Assembly: GCA_029243165.1 (NCBI GenBank)
Contig: JAQWSN010000005.1
Span: 124,001-188,000 of the forward strand
Source of the DNA: Flavobacteriaceae bacterium
GTDB taxonomy: Bacteria; Bacteroidota; Bacteroidia; Flavobacteriales; Flavobacteriaceae
Direction of reading: 5' to 3'
Length of the DNA stretch: 64,000 nucleotides
Made by a program: the position numbers and the translations under genes. Position 1 is the first letter of the stretch; the number at the start of each line of letters is the position of its first letter. Shown here one piece after another: positions 1-9,153 of this stretch. The notes beneath the pieces are model-generated. The model did no database searches. It was given only the letters and a program-made list of their open reading frames with translations, and was not told the DNA's origin.

Positions 1-1137
1 GTTCAAAACTTTTTGAACCAACTGACAGAAAAGGCAAAACCTGCTGCAGAAAAGGAATGGGAAGCCATGAAAACTTTTGCAGCTGAAAACCTAAATCTGA
101 ATTGTTTAGAAAAATGGGACACCGCCTTTGTTTCAGAAAAACTGAAACAAGCCACACTGAATTTAGACGAACAGCAACTCAAACCCTATTTTCCTCTTGA
201 AAAAGTTCTTAAAGGGCTGTTTGAAATTGTTTACAAACTGTACGGAATTCAATTTCATGAAAACACTAAAATTGATGTTTACCATCCCGATGTCAAGGTT
301 TTTGAAGTGCACAAAAACAATGAATTTCACGCACTACTTTACACTGACTTTTTCCCGCGATCCGGAAAACGCAATGGTGCATGGATGACCAGTTATCGCT
401 CTCAAAACAAAGAACAACGACCTCATGTATCTATCGTTTGTAATTTTTCAAAACCCACAAAAACTCAACCCTCTCTTTTAACATTTCAAGAAGTTACCAC
501 CCTCTTTCATGAATTTGGTCATGCTCTTCACGGCATGTTAGCCGATACCACATACAGTTCTTTGAGTGGAACTAGTGTATTTTGGGATTTTGTTGAGCTC
601 CCTTCTCAAATCTTGGAGAATTGGTGCTACCAACCTGAGGCCTTAGAATTATTTGCAAGACATTACAAAACTGATGAAGTGATCCCCTCTGAGATGATCC
701 GTAAAATCAAAAAAGCAGCCTACTTCCAGCAGGGACTTCAAACGCTCAGACAGTTGAGCTTTGGTTATTTAGACTTATCTTTTCACAATCAAAATGCACA
801 TAAGATTAAGGATGTTAAAAATCATGAGCTAAACCAAATCGCTCATCTACAATTTACTCAAGACACATCAGAGAATTGTATGAGCACAGCTTTTTCACAT
901 ATTTTTCAAGGCGGTTATGCTGCAGGATATTACAGTTACAAGTGGGCAGAAGTTTTAGATGCTGATGCCTTTGAATCGTTCTTGGAAAATGGTGTTTTTG
1001 ATACTCAAACAGCAGCAGCTTTTCAAGAGCATATTTTATCTAAAGGAGGAACCCAACACCCGATGACTCTCTACAAAAAATTCAGAGGGAAAGAACCAGA
1101 CCCTTCAGCACTTTTACGCAGGGCAGGATTGGTTTGA
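1..1137 (+). CDS. M3 family metallopeptidase (oligopeptidase A / peptidyl-dipeptidase type), 3' part
   Basis: C-terminal part of a zinc peptidase that degrades short peptides. The reading frame is open to the left edge, so the N-terminus lies outside the window and the TTG at base 13 is not a real start. The zinc motif HEFGH is at bases 508-522, followed by the expected downstream glutamate in FVELPSQ (bases 595-597), the arrangement known for family M3. The tail (FRGKEPDPSALLRRAGL) is typical of the Dcp/OpdA end. About 378 of the usual 680 or so residues are present. M3 enzymes of this type are cytosolic or periplasmic; the missing N-terminus prevents a choice. Confidence 0.9.
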   Translation, partial: VQNFLNQLTEKAKPAAEKEWEAMKTFAAENLNLNCLEKWDTAFVSEKLKQATLNLDEQQLKPYFPLEKVLKGLFEIVYKLYGIQFHENTKIDVYHPDVKVFEVHKNNEFHALLYTDFFPRSGKRNGAWMTSYRSQNKEQRPHVSIVCNFSKPTKTQPSLLTFQEVTTLFHEFGHALHGMLADTTYSSLSGTSVFWDFVELPSQILENWCYQPEALELFARHYKTDEVIPSEMIRKIKKAAYFQQGLQTLRQLSFGYLDLSFHNQNAHKIKDVKNHELNQIAHLQFTQDTSENCMSTAFSHIFQGGYAAGYYSYKWAEVLDADAFESFLENGVFDTQTAAAFQEHILSKGGTQHPMTLYKKFRGKEPDPSALLRRAGLV

Positions 1138-1182
1138 ATTTTTGCTTCATTTTTTTTAATTTGATGTCCCAATTTTTAAAAA

Positions 1183-2181
1183 ATGAAGCCCCAGATCAAC
1201 ATTTTTGTTCTCCTTAAATGCTTTTTACTGTCCCCTTCTCTCTGGGGTCAACTTTCAATTTTTGGAGACATTTATGTAAGTGAAGAAAATCAACTTCATA
1301 TCGCATTTGAGGATACCTACTTTAACGGTGGCAAAATCATCACAGAAAAGAAAAGCATTACTGAAGGGGTTGTTTCCTTTGGCTCCAGAAGCAAGTGGCA
1401 TCAAGTTCGGGAAGCTTCCTATGTAGCGGGATCAGTCAGAATTTATCACGAAGGAGAATTTACATTCCCTGTGGGGTCCAACACAAACTTTAGCCCCATA
1501 ACACTCTACCTTTTAAAAAATAATGATTTTGTTCAGGTTCAATACCAAGACAGACCCCCTCACATATTAAGTCTAATGGATACGGCTTATGAGTCTCCAA
1601 AGTTTCATTACTGGAGTTGGAAAACAAGTGGACTAACAACTGCAAAAATTAAAATCTATTGTTGGGATTGGCACCGTCTTGACCGATTATCATTTAGTCA
1701 ATTAAATCCCAATCAACTTCACTATGGGCTTTTAAGCAATACTGGCTGGGAAGTGTTTATGGGGCATCTTATCAATAATCCATTTACTGAAAAAGAATCC
1801 ATTAGTTTGGAATATGGAGGGGCTTTACTTTTGGAACCTTTCGAATTATCAAATTACAAAGGAATCAGCTTTACCCTAGCCCATTTATCTCCAACTTTTT
1901 CAGAAAAAACGATAAGTGAAGTCATTACCCCTAATAACGATGGAATCAACGATACTTGGAAAATTAAAGGATACAGCTTTTCGCCAAAAAGCAGGATTCG
2001 AATTTACGCTATTGATGGAACCTTAGTTTATGATCATATTGGAACATATCAAAATGACTGGTCAGGAACTAAAATTATGAGCAGTGAAAAGCTCCCACAA
2101 GGAAGTTATTTTTACAGTATTGATCTGGACGGCAATCTAGCACCAAATCTCCAAGGTTGGATTTTAATCAAATATTTTTAG
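1183..2181 (+). CDS. Secreted protein with gliding-motility-type (type B) T9SS C-terminal domain
   Basis: A 332-residue exported protein. It has an N-terminal signal peptide (hydrophobic stretch ending near LWGQ, residues 1-23), a middle region I do not recognise, and a C-terminal domain of about 85 residues starting at VITPNNDGINDTW. That phrase is the hallmark of the gliding-motility-associated C-terminal domain, a type B signal for the type IX secretion system. The next gene, one base downstream, is a PorP/SprF-like protein, the usual partner of type B cargo. The domain class is clear; the cargo function is unknown. The protein is short for this class, so it may be a surface anchor or subunit. 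Confidence 0.85.
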   Translation: MKPQINIFVLLKCFLLSPSLWGQLSIFGDIYVSEENQLHIAFEDTYFNGGKIITEKKSITEGVVSFGSRSKWHQVREASYVAGSVRIYHEGEFTFPVGSNTNFSPITLYLLKNNDFVQVQYQDRPPHILSLMDTAYESPKFHYWSWKTSGLTTAKIKIYCWDWHRLDRLSFSQLNPNQLHYGLLSNTGWEVFMGHLINNPFTEKESISLEYGGALLLEPFELSNYKGISFTLAHLSPTFSEKTISEVITPNNDGINDTWKIKGYSFSPKSRIRIYAIDGTLVYDHIGTYQNDWSGTKIMSSEKLPQGSYFYSIDLDGNLAPNLQGWILIKYF

Positions 2182-2182
2182 C

Positions 2183-3067
2183 ATGAAAAAAATTCAGTCT
2201 TACGTACTCTCTGGAATTCTTTTATTATGCTTCATCGTTAGGGGGCAAGATGAGAACAATCTGTTTCTTTTAGAGGGGCAAACTCAATGGACGAATCCAT
2301 CAAATACAGGGCTGAATGGAGTGTCCTATTTGAGCTTTCTAATTGACAGTCAATGGCTCGGAATAAAAGATGCTCCAAAACAGCAAAGTGTAATTTTTGA
2401 CTCTTTTAGCCAATCAAAAAAACTAAACTTAGGAGCAATTATCCGAAATGGAAATCGTTTTGGCGAGCAAAACATCCAAACACTCCTTCAAAGTTCATTT
2501 CCCGTTCAAATCAATAAAAAAACAAGGATTCAATTGGGTCTTCAAATTATGGGTGATTTTTTCAGTTCTGAATATCAATATTTAAGAAGTGTTGATGGAA
2601 TTCAAAAAGACCCACTTTTACAACAACAAAAACGTTTTGTGCCTAACGTGGGAGTTGGATTTTCATTGGTCAAGAATAATTTCTGGATCAAAGGGTCTGT
2701 ACCGCGCCTTTTAGATCCGTTTATGATTCGAAACAAACCTACCATTTTCCTTAGAGACCAACTCCATTTTTTTACTGAAATAGGTACTCAACTTTCAGAC
2801 GAACAGCCTCTTTATGCTGTGAGAATTAGTGCTTGTTTACACAATTTGGCTTACGATCAATTGACCCTTCAACTCAAAGGAACTTTGGCGTTAAGAATAG
2901 GTGAAGTTTTAGTGGGATTGAACTCTTCAAAAAATTTGGGAACTGGATTTCAATTCAGTCTTCAAGACTTTTTTGGTGTGGGTTATTTCTTTCAATTTCC
3001 AATCTTCACATCAACCGCGCTAAATAAAACAAATCACAGCCTAAGTTTACGTTTTAAAATCTCATAA
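2183..3067 (+). CDS. PorP/SprF family type IX secretion membrane protein
   Basis: A 294-residue outer-membrane protein of the PorP/SprF family. A signal peptide (ending near VRGQ) is followed by the family opening, in which the protein describes filled positions ('QTQWTNPSNTGLNG'), then alternating beta-strand segments and a C-terminal strand (HSLSLRFKI) as in outer-membrane barrels. SprF-like proteins are known to be needed for secretion or surface attachment of type B CTD proteins, and they usually sit directly beside their cargo gene, as here (one-base gap). It probably serves the upstream CTD protein. Which cargo it serves is inference from position. Confidence 0.8.
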   Translation: MKKIQSYVLSGILLLCFIVRGQDENNLFLLEGQTQWTNPSNTGLNGVSYLSFLIDSQWLGIKDAPKQQSVIFDSFSQSKKLNLGAIIRNGNRFGEQNIQTLLQSSFPVQINKKTRIQLGLQIMGDFFSSEYQYLRSVDGIQKDPLLQQQKRFVPNVGVGFSLVKNNFWIKGSVPRLLDPFMIRNKPTIFLRDQLHFFTEIGTQLSDEQPLYAVRISACLHNLAYDQLTLQLKGTLALRIGEVLVGLNSSKNLGTGFQFSLQDFFGVGYFFQFPIFTSTALNKTNHSLSLRFKIS

Positions 3068-3096
3068 AAATTTAATTATGATTAAAAACACTGCCC

Positions 3097-4068
3097 ATGA
3101 AAACATTTGCCCAAATCCTTTTCACGCTGCTTTTTTTCTTTTCCACTCCCTGTCTAAAAGCACAAATTAAAATGGGAGACCATCCGCTCCAAATTGATCC
3201 TCATGCGATTTTTGAAATTGAAAGTGATAGTCAAGGAATACTTATTTCCAGAATGTCCCTAGAAGACCGAGAACGCGCTTTTAAAAAAAATGTCCCAAAC
3301 GGTTTGCTCATTTTTAACTCAACCTCCAATAGTTTTGAATTTTACGACCAGGAAAAACAACAATGGATACCTCTCCAAACAAAGATTCCCAGATTGAAAT
3401 TACAAGACAACACACTTGTGCTACAAGAAGAAAATTCCGTAGATCTAAGCCCTTTGTTAGATAATACAGATGCACAGCAACTTTATCTTGAAGGAACAAC
3501 ATTAAAATTAGAAAATGGAGGAAGTATTAACCTTGATTCTGTTTTTGACGAAATACAAGCCCAACAATTAAGGCTTGAAGGAACAATACTTAGTCTTGAA
3601 AACGGAGGGGCTGTAGATTTGAGTTCTCTTTTTGAAGACAAAGATGAACAACAACTCAGTATTCAAAATACAAAACTTAAACTGGAACGAGGAGGAAGTG
3701 TGGATTTGGCACCGCTATTGATCAATCCTCCCTCTCAAAAAATAGATCATTTTAAACTGGTGAGTAACACCCTTGAACTCTCTCTGTCTTCTGATGGAGA
3801 ATTACCACATAAAGTTCCCTTGGGCGCAATTAATGCAGTCAAACAACAGCTTTCGTTATCGGGTACTACACTTTCACTTCAAGATGGCGGACAAGTTAAT
3901 TTAGCTTCTTTTTATGACAATACAGATGCACAAAATATGTCCCTAAGCATCGTAAACTCTTCCACTTTAAATTTAGGCATTAGCAACGGAAACTTCCTAA
4001 CTTTCACCAATAGTGGAAGTCTTTCTTTCTCAAAAAAACAGCCACCCATACGGTTTCATTTAATGTGA
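3097..4068 (+). CDS. Repeat-rich fibre protein, N-terminal part (frame breaks before the S74 domain)
   Basis: A 323-residue frame encoding a signal peptide (cut near CLKAQ, residue 22), a short conserved opening (DPHAIFEIESDSQGILISRM) typical of Bacteroidota tail-fibre-like proteins, then 29-residue repeats. Four consecutive copies fill residues 100-215 and a fifth lies at bases 3850-3936; each follows LxLxGTxLxLxxGGxVDLSxL. The last 10 residues of this frame look unlike the family, whereas the overlapping frame continues smoothly (TATHTVSFNVT). I read this as the first half of one gene of about 597 residues joined to the next frame at the A run 4032-4038. It could be a real frameshift mutation, a sequencing error or slippage. 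Confidence 0.75.
   Translation: MKTFAQILFTLLFFFSTPCLKAQIKMGDHPLQIDPHAIFEIESDSQGILISRMSLEDRERAFKKNVPNGLLIFNSTSNSFEFYDQEKQQWIPLQTKIPRLKLQDNTLVLQEENSVDLSPLLDNTDAQQLYLEGTTLKLENGGSINLDSVFDEIQAQQLRLEGTILSLENGGAVDLSSLFEDKDEQQLSIQNTKLKLERGGSVDLAPLLINPPSQKIDHFKLVSNTLELSLSSDGELPHKVPLGAINAVKQQLSLSGTTLSLQDGGQVNLASFYDNTDAQNMSLSIVNSSTLNLGISNGNFLTFTNSGSLSFSKKQPPIRFHLM
4032..4038 (+). other. A7 slip site joining the two fibre reading frames
   Basis: Seven consecutive A read as tcA AAA AAA in the upstream frame. Slipping back one base here gives SKK followed by TATHTVSFNVT, which joins the two halves without a gap. The pattern A-AAA-AAA is a known type of slippery sequence for ribosomal or polymerase slippage. 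An indel in the run is equally possible. Confidence 0.6.
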
Positions 4069-4889
4069 CACAAAGTCCTTTCCAAAACTTGCAAAACATT
4101 ACATCAAACCGACAACAGAATTGGGCAGTAGATGATTTTGTCTTTGGCAGCACCAAACTAGACAATGATCCCTCAACAACTGACGATAATAAACGTATGT
4201 TTTTCGACAAAAGTAAAGCTGCCTTTAGGGTTGGAATGGCACAAAGTGACCAATGGGATGAAAAGAAACGAGGCACCTTCTCTGTCGCTATGGGAAGAAA
4301 TACAATTGCTTCAGGATACCACGCAACAGCCTTTGGATCAAGTACCGAATCCAATGCATGGTACACCACCACTATGGGCAGAGGAACTATTGCATTCAGC
4401 AGAGCTGAGACTGTTATCGGAAGCTTCAATACCACTTACACCCCATCAGGTGGAACAAATCTCTGGAATCCTTCAGACCGTTTATTTGTTGTTGGAAATG
4501 GGACTGGAAGCAGTACCGCCAGCAGGACAAATGCGTTAGTTATTTTTAAAGACGGAACCGCTACAACAAGCGGAAATTGGACAGGTCCAGGCTTCAATGT
4601 GCTCTCAGATCAACGTTTGAAAATAGATATCAGATCGTTAAAATCAAATAAAGAAAAAATCTTAGGGTTGAATCCAATAGAATTTAGATACAAAAATGAT
4701 CCGCAAATCCCACATTATGGTTTTCTCGCACAAGAAGTTGAAAAAATTTTTCCTGAATTGGTTTATCAAACAACTGGTTCGGATTCTATGAAAAGCATTG
4801 ATTACTTTGGATTTATTCCACTTTTAATTCAGGTTTTGAAACATCAACAACAAGAGCTAAATCAATTAAAAAAGAAAATAACGGATTAA
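4065..4889 (+). CDS. Fibre protein, C-terminal part: YadA-head-like repeats and S74 chaperone domain
   Basis: The second half of the fibre gene. The GTG at 4065 is only a formal start; the same frame extends back to the A run and matches family sequence. It holds a DFVFGS-type segment, short head repeats of the SVAMGxxTIASGxxATAFG kind seen in trimeric adhesins (roughly residues 68-110), and a C-terminal peptidase S74 domain (LSDQRLK, then YGFLAQEVEKIFPEL) with a terminal coiled coil. S74 domains are intramolecular chaperones that trimerise fibres and cut themselves off at the serine of the SD motif. The motif is intact here, so the domain looks functional if the frame is joined. Confidence 0.75.
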   Translation: MTQSPFQNLQNITSNRQQNWAVDDFVFGSTKLDNDPSTTDDNKRMFFDKSKAAFRVGMAQSDQWDEKKRGTFSVAMGRNTIASGYHATAFGSSTESNAWYTTTMGRGTIAFSRAETVIGSFNTTYTPSGGTNLWNPSDRLFVVGNGTGSSTASRTNALVIFKDGTATTSGNWTGPGFNVLSDQRLKIDIRSLKSNKEKILGLNPIEFRYKNDPQIPHYGFLAQEVEKIFPELVYQTTGSDSMKSIDYFGFIPLLIQVLKHQQQELNQLKKKITD

Positions 4890-4898
4890 GAAGATCTA

Positions 4899-5240
4899 TT
4901 ACCAATTCCTAAACCCTCCCTTGAGTTCGTAAACTTTTTTAAAGCCCATTGAATTCATTAAAGAAGCTGCTTTTGCACTTCGCCCTCCAGCTGCACAATA
5001 AATTAGAAAGGGTTGCTCTCTGTCTAATTCAGAAATTTGATCCTTAAAACTAGTGGCATTGAAATCAATATTTACCGCATTTTTTATGTGTCCTCCTGAA
5101 AATTCTTGGGGAGTGCGGACGTCAATCAAAGGATAATCCTTTTTCATAAGCTGTTGAAAACTCTCTTTTTCTACGGTTTCAACCACAGGGAGTTCTTGAG
5201 CACAAGAAACAACAAGCAGTAATAGGATTAATTTTTTCAT
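4899..5240 (-). CDS. Rhodanese-like domain lipoprotein
   Basis: A 113-residue single-domain rhodanese with a lipoprotein signal (lipobox VVSC, cysteine 13), so it is predicted to be anchored on the periplasmic side of a membrane. The domain shows the CH2A-type start (LIDVRTPQEFSGGHI), the active-site loop IYCAAGGRS with its catalytic cysteine, and the closing ELKGGFRNW. Rhodaneses carry sulfur as a persulfide; the physiological substrate is not visible. It ends nine bases from the convergent fibre gene. The family call is firm, the role open. Confidence 0.88.
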   Translation of the reverse strand: MKKLILLLLVVSCAQELPVVETVEKESFQQLMKKDYPLIDVRTPQEFSGGHIKNAVNIDFNATSFKDQISELDREQPFLIYCAAGGRSAKAASLMNSMGFKKVYELKGGFRNW

Positions 5241-5273
5241 CTTATCGCAATTGTTTTAAGGTTTAATGACATG

Positions 5274-6083
5274 CTAAAAATAATAAATTAAAAGACACCA
5301 CAATATCGGCAAGGCTTCAATCCAAAAACGAGCAAAATAAGGCGATTGGTTCTCATTACTTTTCCAAAGTCCATATCCTAAAATTAAAAAAACACAGAGT
5401 GTACTCAATGATATCCCAGTAGCAATACCAAAATTAAACACAGTTATCAAATAGCCTAAAACTAAAATTACTGAACCCATTTTTTTTACAGTAACAATAC
5501 CAAAACGTTGGGGTAAGGTTTGCAAGCACTTATCATCTGTGTTTAAATCACCAATCTCAAAAGGAAGTACAGCAACAAAAATGTAAATTCCCTGCAACAC
5601 AGCTAATTTTAAAAAAAGAACTGTATGGAATAACTCAACATAGGCAAGGGGAACGCCAACGGTAAGACAGATCCAACTCATTACAACTAAATTTAGTTTC
5701 CATCCCTTTTTCCCCCTCCAATTAGTTGCACTAGCATAAAATGGAATGGCATAACCCAACACCAAAATTCCTCCCAACAAAACAAAACCGACAGCTAAAT
5801 AGGGCATTGTAAAAAATAACCCCATGCAAGAAATCATTGCGACCAGAGTTAGTGACACAATAACCCAATCTTCAGTACCTAAATTTTGAGATGAAATCAA
5901 AGGAAAAAACTTAATAAAATTGTAGGCAGAAAGTGCTCCTAAAAAAATAAATATTAACAAAGAAGGTTCTGTTTTAAAATTTGCTACTATCAAACTGATC
6001 TTGGCAAGGGCAACAACCGATAAAGCTACGTGAATGCTGGATTTTAAGTAAAAATCGAAAAAGGTTTTTAATAACTTTTGCAC
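5274..6083 (-). CDS. UbiA-like prenyltransferase-family membrane protein
   Basis: A 269-residue protein with about eight hydrophobic helices. The second aspartate-rich motif of the UbiA superfamily is recognisable (GDLNTDDKCLQTLPQRFG), but the first, normally NDxxDxxxD, is replaced by YNFIKFF. Loss of the first motif suggests it may not bind a prenyl diphosphate like classical UbiA, or that it is a divergent flavobacterial branch. The only reasonable start is a GTG; the nearby ATG at 6083-6085 (complement) is out of frame. It lies 33 bases upstream of the rhodanese gene on the same strand and could share its transcript. Confidence 0.65.
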   Translation of the reverse strand: MQKLLKTFFDFYLKSSIHVALSVVALAKISLIVANFKTEPSLLIFIFLGALSAYNFIKFFPLISSQNLGTEDWVIVSLTLVAMISCMGLFFTMPYLAVGFVLLGGILVLGYAIPFYASATNWRGKKGWKLNLVVMSWICLTVGVPLAYVELFHTVLFLKLAVLQGIYIFVAVLPFEIGDLNTDDKCLQTLPQRFGIVTVKKMGSVILVLGYLITVFNFGIATGISLSTLCVFLILGYGLWKSNENQSPYFARFWIEALPILWCLLIYYF

Positions 6084-6178
6084 ATGTAAATATCGAAACT
6101 TTAATGCAGTTGTTTTAGATTTTTAAAAAACTTTTTATGGAATGGAAAAATCAGGATGAAAATTTCATCTAGATATCC

Positions 6179-6186
6179 TATTTTTG
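6179..6186 (+). promoter_or_regulatory. Bacteroidota -7 box (TATTTTTG) of gcvP
   Basis: Perfect match to TAnnTTTG, 17 bases before the ATG chosen for gcvP. No clear -33 box at the expected spacing. Confidence 0.5.
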
Positions 6187-6203
6187 GAAATTAATTGATG
6201 CTT

Positions 6204-9047
6204 ATGAGAACGGATAAGTTTGTTGAAAGACATATCGGACCTAATGAAGAGGAACAAAAGAAAATGCTTGCCAAAATTAATGCTAGTTCAATTGACGAAT
6301 TATTGGAAGAAACCATTCCTGCTAGTATTCGTCTGGAAGCACCACTGGATCTTGAGAGTGGGATTAGCGAACATGAATTTTTAAAGCACATTCAAGCCTT
6401 AGGGGAAAAAAATTCCAACTTCACCAATTTTATTGGTTTGGGTTATCATCCTGCAATTACCCCAGCTGTAATTCAAAGAAATATTCTTGAAAACCCTGGC
6501 TGGTACACTGCCTACACTCCTTATCAAGCAGAAATCGCTCAGGGACGTTTAGAAGCTCTTTTTAATTTTCAAACGGTGGTGTGCGATCTAACAGGAATGG
6601 AACTTGCCAACGCCTCTCTGTTAGATGAGAGTACCGCTGCAGCAGAGGCCATGACCATGCTTTTTGGAAGTCGTTCAAGAAGTCAAAAACAAAATGATGC
6701 GCATCATTTTTTTGTAGATGAAAACATTCTCCCTCAAACACTCTCATTACTTCAAACAAGAGCGGAACCCTTAGGAATTGAGCTTGTCCTTGGAAACCCT
6801 GATACCTTTAATTTTTCTGAATCTTTTTACGGTTCTATTTTTCAGTATCCTGGAAAAAATGGAGTACTCCCTAACTTAAAAAATTGGATGCTTAAAGCGC
6901 AAGAACTTGGAATCTCAACTGTAATTGCAGCAGATCTAATGAGTTTGGTTCTGCTAGAAAGTCCAGGATCTTTAGGAGCTGATGTTGTTGTAGGAACCAC
7001 TCAACGCTTTGGTATTCCTTTAGGTTATGGAGGACCACATGCTGCATTTTTTGCCACCAAAACACAATACAAAAGGAATATCCCTGGAAGAATTATTGGT
7101 CAAACTAAAGACCTTAATGAAAATCCTGCCCTTCGCATGGCATTGCAGACAAGAGAACAGCATATCAAAAGAGATCGTGCAACCTCTAACATTTGTACCG
7201 CCCAAGTTTTATTGGCAGTGATGGCTGGAATGTATGCTGTTTATCATGGCCCTAAAGGATTAAAATACATTGCAAGTCAGATCCATCGCAAAACAAGTCG
7301 ATTAAATAGTCAATTAATCAAGTTAGGTATTCTTCAAAAAAACGAATTCTTTTTTGATACACTTCAAATTAAGATTGATGCCCCAAGCATCAAAGAAATA
7401 GCAGAAGCAAGAAAGTTTAACTTTTATTATCCTAATGAAGAAACCGTTTGCATAGCTCTAAATGAAACTACCTCAGAAGACGAAATCGATCAAATTATTT
7501 CAATTTTTGCTGAATATTTAAATCAAAATATTCCTTCATCTGAGGAAAATATTGCTCAAAACATACCTGCGGATCAACAAAGAAAAAGTTCTTTTTTAAC
7601 ACATTCTATTTTTAATTCGCACCATTCTGAAACAGCATTAATGCGTTACATAAAAAGTCTAGAACGCAAAGATTTGGCTTTAAATCACTCTATGATTTCA
7701 TTAGGATCATGTACAATGAAGTTAAATGCTGCTGCTGAAATGCTTCCCCTGAGCGATCCCAATTGGGGAAACATTCACCCCTTTGTTCCTATTGAACAAG
7801 CCAAAGGATATGGTGAAATGCTAGCAGAACTCACAGAGCAACTAAATGTTGTAACTGGATTTGCAGCAACATCTTTACAGCCCAACTCAGGAGCCCAAGG
7901 GGAATATTCTGGACTGATGGTCATTCGTGCTTTTCACGAATCGCGCAATGAAAGTCATCGAAACATTTGTTTAATTCCAGCCTCTGCACACGGCACCAAT
8001 CCTGCATCAGCCGTAATGGCAGGGATGAAAGTCGTGGTTACTGGTACCGACGAAAAAGGGAATATTGATTGGGATGATCTTCATCAAAAAGCACTTGAAA
8101 ACAAGGATAACTTAGCGGGGTTAATGATCACTTACCCCAGTACGCACGGTGTTTTTGAAGCAAAAATTAAAGACATTACAAGTTTAATTCACCAATGTGG
8201 AGGACAAGTTTACATGGACGGTGCTAACATGAATGCCCAAGTAGGCTTGACCAGTCCTGCAGCTATTGGTGCTGATGTATGTCATTTGAATCTCCACAAA
8301 ACATTTGCCATTCCTCATGGAGGGGGTGGTCCGGGAGTAGGTCCCATTTGTGTTGCAAAACATTTGGCTCCATTTTTACCTAGCAATCCAATAATTAAGA
8401 CTGGAGGAAGCCAGGCCATTACCGCCATATCAGGCGCACCTTTTGGTTCTGCTCTAGCCTGTCTTATTTCTTACGGTTACATCAAAATGTTAGGAAGTTC
8501 TGGACTTCAAAAAGCAACTGAAGTCGCTATTTTGAACGCCAACTACATTCAAAAACGTATTGAAGGAGCCTACGATATTCTCTACACTGGAGAAAAGGGA
8601 AGAGCTGCACATGAGCTTATTATTGATTGTAGACCATTTAAAGAAATGGGGATAGAAGTAACTGATATTGCCAAACGATTAATGGACTACGGATTTCATG
8701 CACCTACGGTTTCCTTTCCAGTAGCTGGTACGATGATGATTGAACCAACTGAAAGTGAAAATCTAGCAGAAATAGATCGATTTTGTGACGCAATGATATC
8801 GATTCGGATGGAAATTGCTTCTGAAAATCCTGAAGATCATTCCTTATTGAAAAATGCTCCACACACACTAGCGATGATCACTTCCGATCAGTGGGACTTT
8901 CCATACACAAGACAAAAAGCAGCATTTCCATTAGATTTTGTACACGAAAATAAATTCTGGCCAGCAGTTCGTCGTGTGGATGAAGCTTATGGAGACCGTA
9001 ATTTGATTTGCAGTTGTACACCCATAGAATCCTATGCAAATAGTTGA
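6204..9047 (+). CDS. gcvP: Glycine dehydrogenase (aminomethyl-transferring), glycine cleavage P protein
   Basis: A pyridoxal-phosphate enzyme of about 947 residues that decarboxylates glycine and passes the aminomethyl group to the lipoyl arm of the H protein. It is the fused single-chain type, with an N-terminal half beginning at RHIGP and a C-terminal half carrying the PLP lysine (HLNLHKTF, K699) followed by the glycine-rich loop HGGGGPG. I chose the ATG at 6204 (MRTDKFVERHIGP) because family members begin this way; TTG 6195 and ATG 6198 are in frame but add only two or three residues. The gcvT and gcvH genes are not in the window. Confidence 0.97.
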   Translation: MRTDKFVERHIGPNEEEQKKMLAKINASSIDELLEETIPASIRLEAPLDLESGISEHEFLKHIQALGEKNSNFTNFIGLGYHPAITPAVIQRNILENPGWYTAYTPYQAEIAQGRLEALFNFQTVVCDLTGMELANASLLDESTAAAEAMTMLFGSRSRSQKQNDAHHFFVDENILPQTLSLLQTRAEPLGIELVLGNPDTFNFSESFYGSIFQYPGKNGVLPNLKNWMLKAQELGISTVIAADLMSLVLLESPGSLGADVVVGTTQRFGIPLGYGGPHAAFFATKTQYKRNIPGRIIGQTKDLNENPALRMALQTREQHIKRDRATSNICTAQVLLAVMAGMYAVYHGPKGLKYIASQIHRKTSRLNSQLIKLGILQKNEFFFDTLQIKIDAPSIKEIAEARKFNFYYPNEETVCIALNETTSEDEIDQIISIFAEYLNQNIPSSEENIAQNIPADQQRKSSFLTHSIFNSHHSETALMRYIKSLERKDLALNHSMISLGSCTMKLNAAAEMLPLSDPNWGNIHPFVPIEQAKGYGEMLAELTEQLNVVTGFAATSLQPNSGAQGEYSGLMVIRAFHESRNESHRNICLIPASAHGTNPASAVMAGMKVVVTGTDEKGNIDWDDLHQKALENKDNLAGLMITYPSTHGVFEAKIKDITSLIHQCGGQVYMDGANMNAQVGLTSPAAIGADVCHLNLHKTFAIPHGGGGPGVGPICVAKHLAPFLPSNPIIKTGGSQAITAISGAPFGSALACLISYGYIKMLGSSGLQKATEVAILNANYIQKRIEGAYDILYTGEKGRAAHELIIDCRPFKEMGIEVTDIAKRLMDYGFHAPTVSFPVAGTMMIEPTESENLAEIDRFCDAMISIRMEIASENPEDHSLLKNAPHTLAMITSDQWDFPYTRQKAAFPLDFVHENKFWPAVRRVDEAYGDRNLICSCTPIESYANS

Positions 9048-9153
9048 TTGACAATTATTAAGATTTAATTCCGTTTTGTTTTTTACTCGTTATTTAACAC
9101 TTTAGGCTTCGTAGCGATTTTTTACACCCATGTAGGTAAAACACTCAAAAAAG

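Noticed and set aside
3394-3936. Regular 87-base repeats considered as a CRISPR or satellite array
   Set aside because: The units keep a protein pattern but not the DNA sequence, there are no spacers, and they lie in frame in an exported protein.
6084-6203. Possible glycine riboswitch before gcvP
   Set aside because: The gap is too short and shows no tandem aptamer pattern; only a promoter box is visible.
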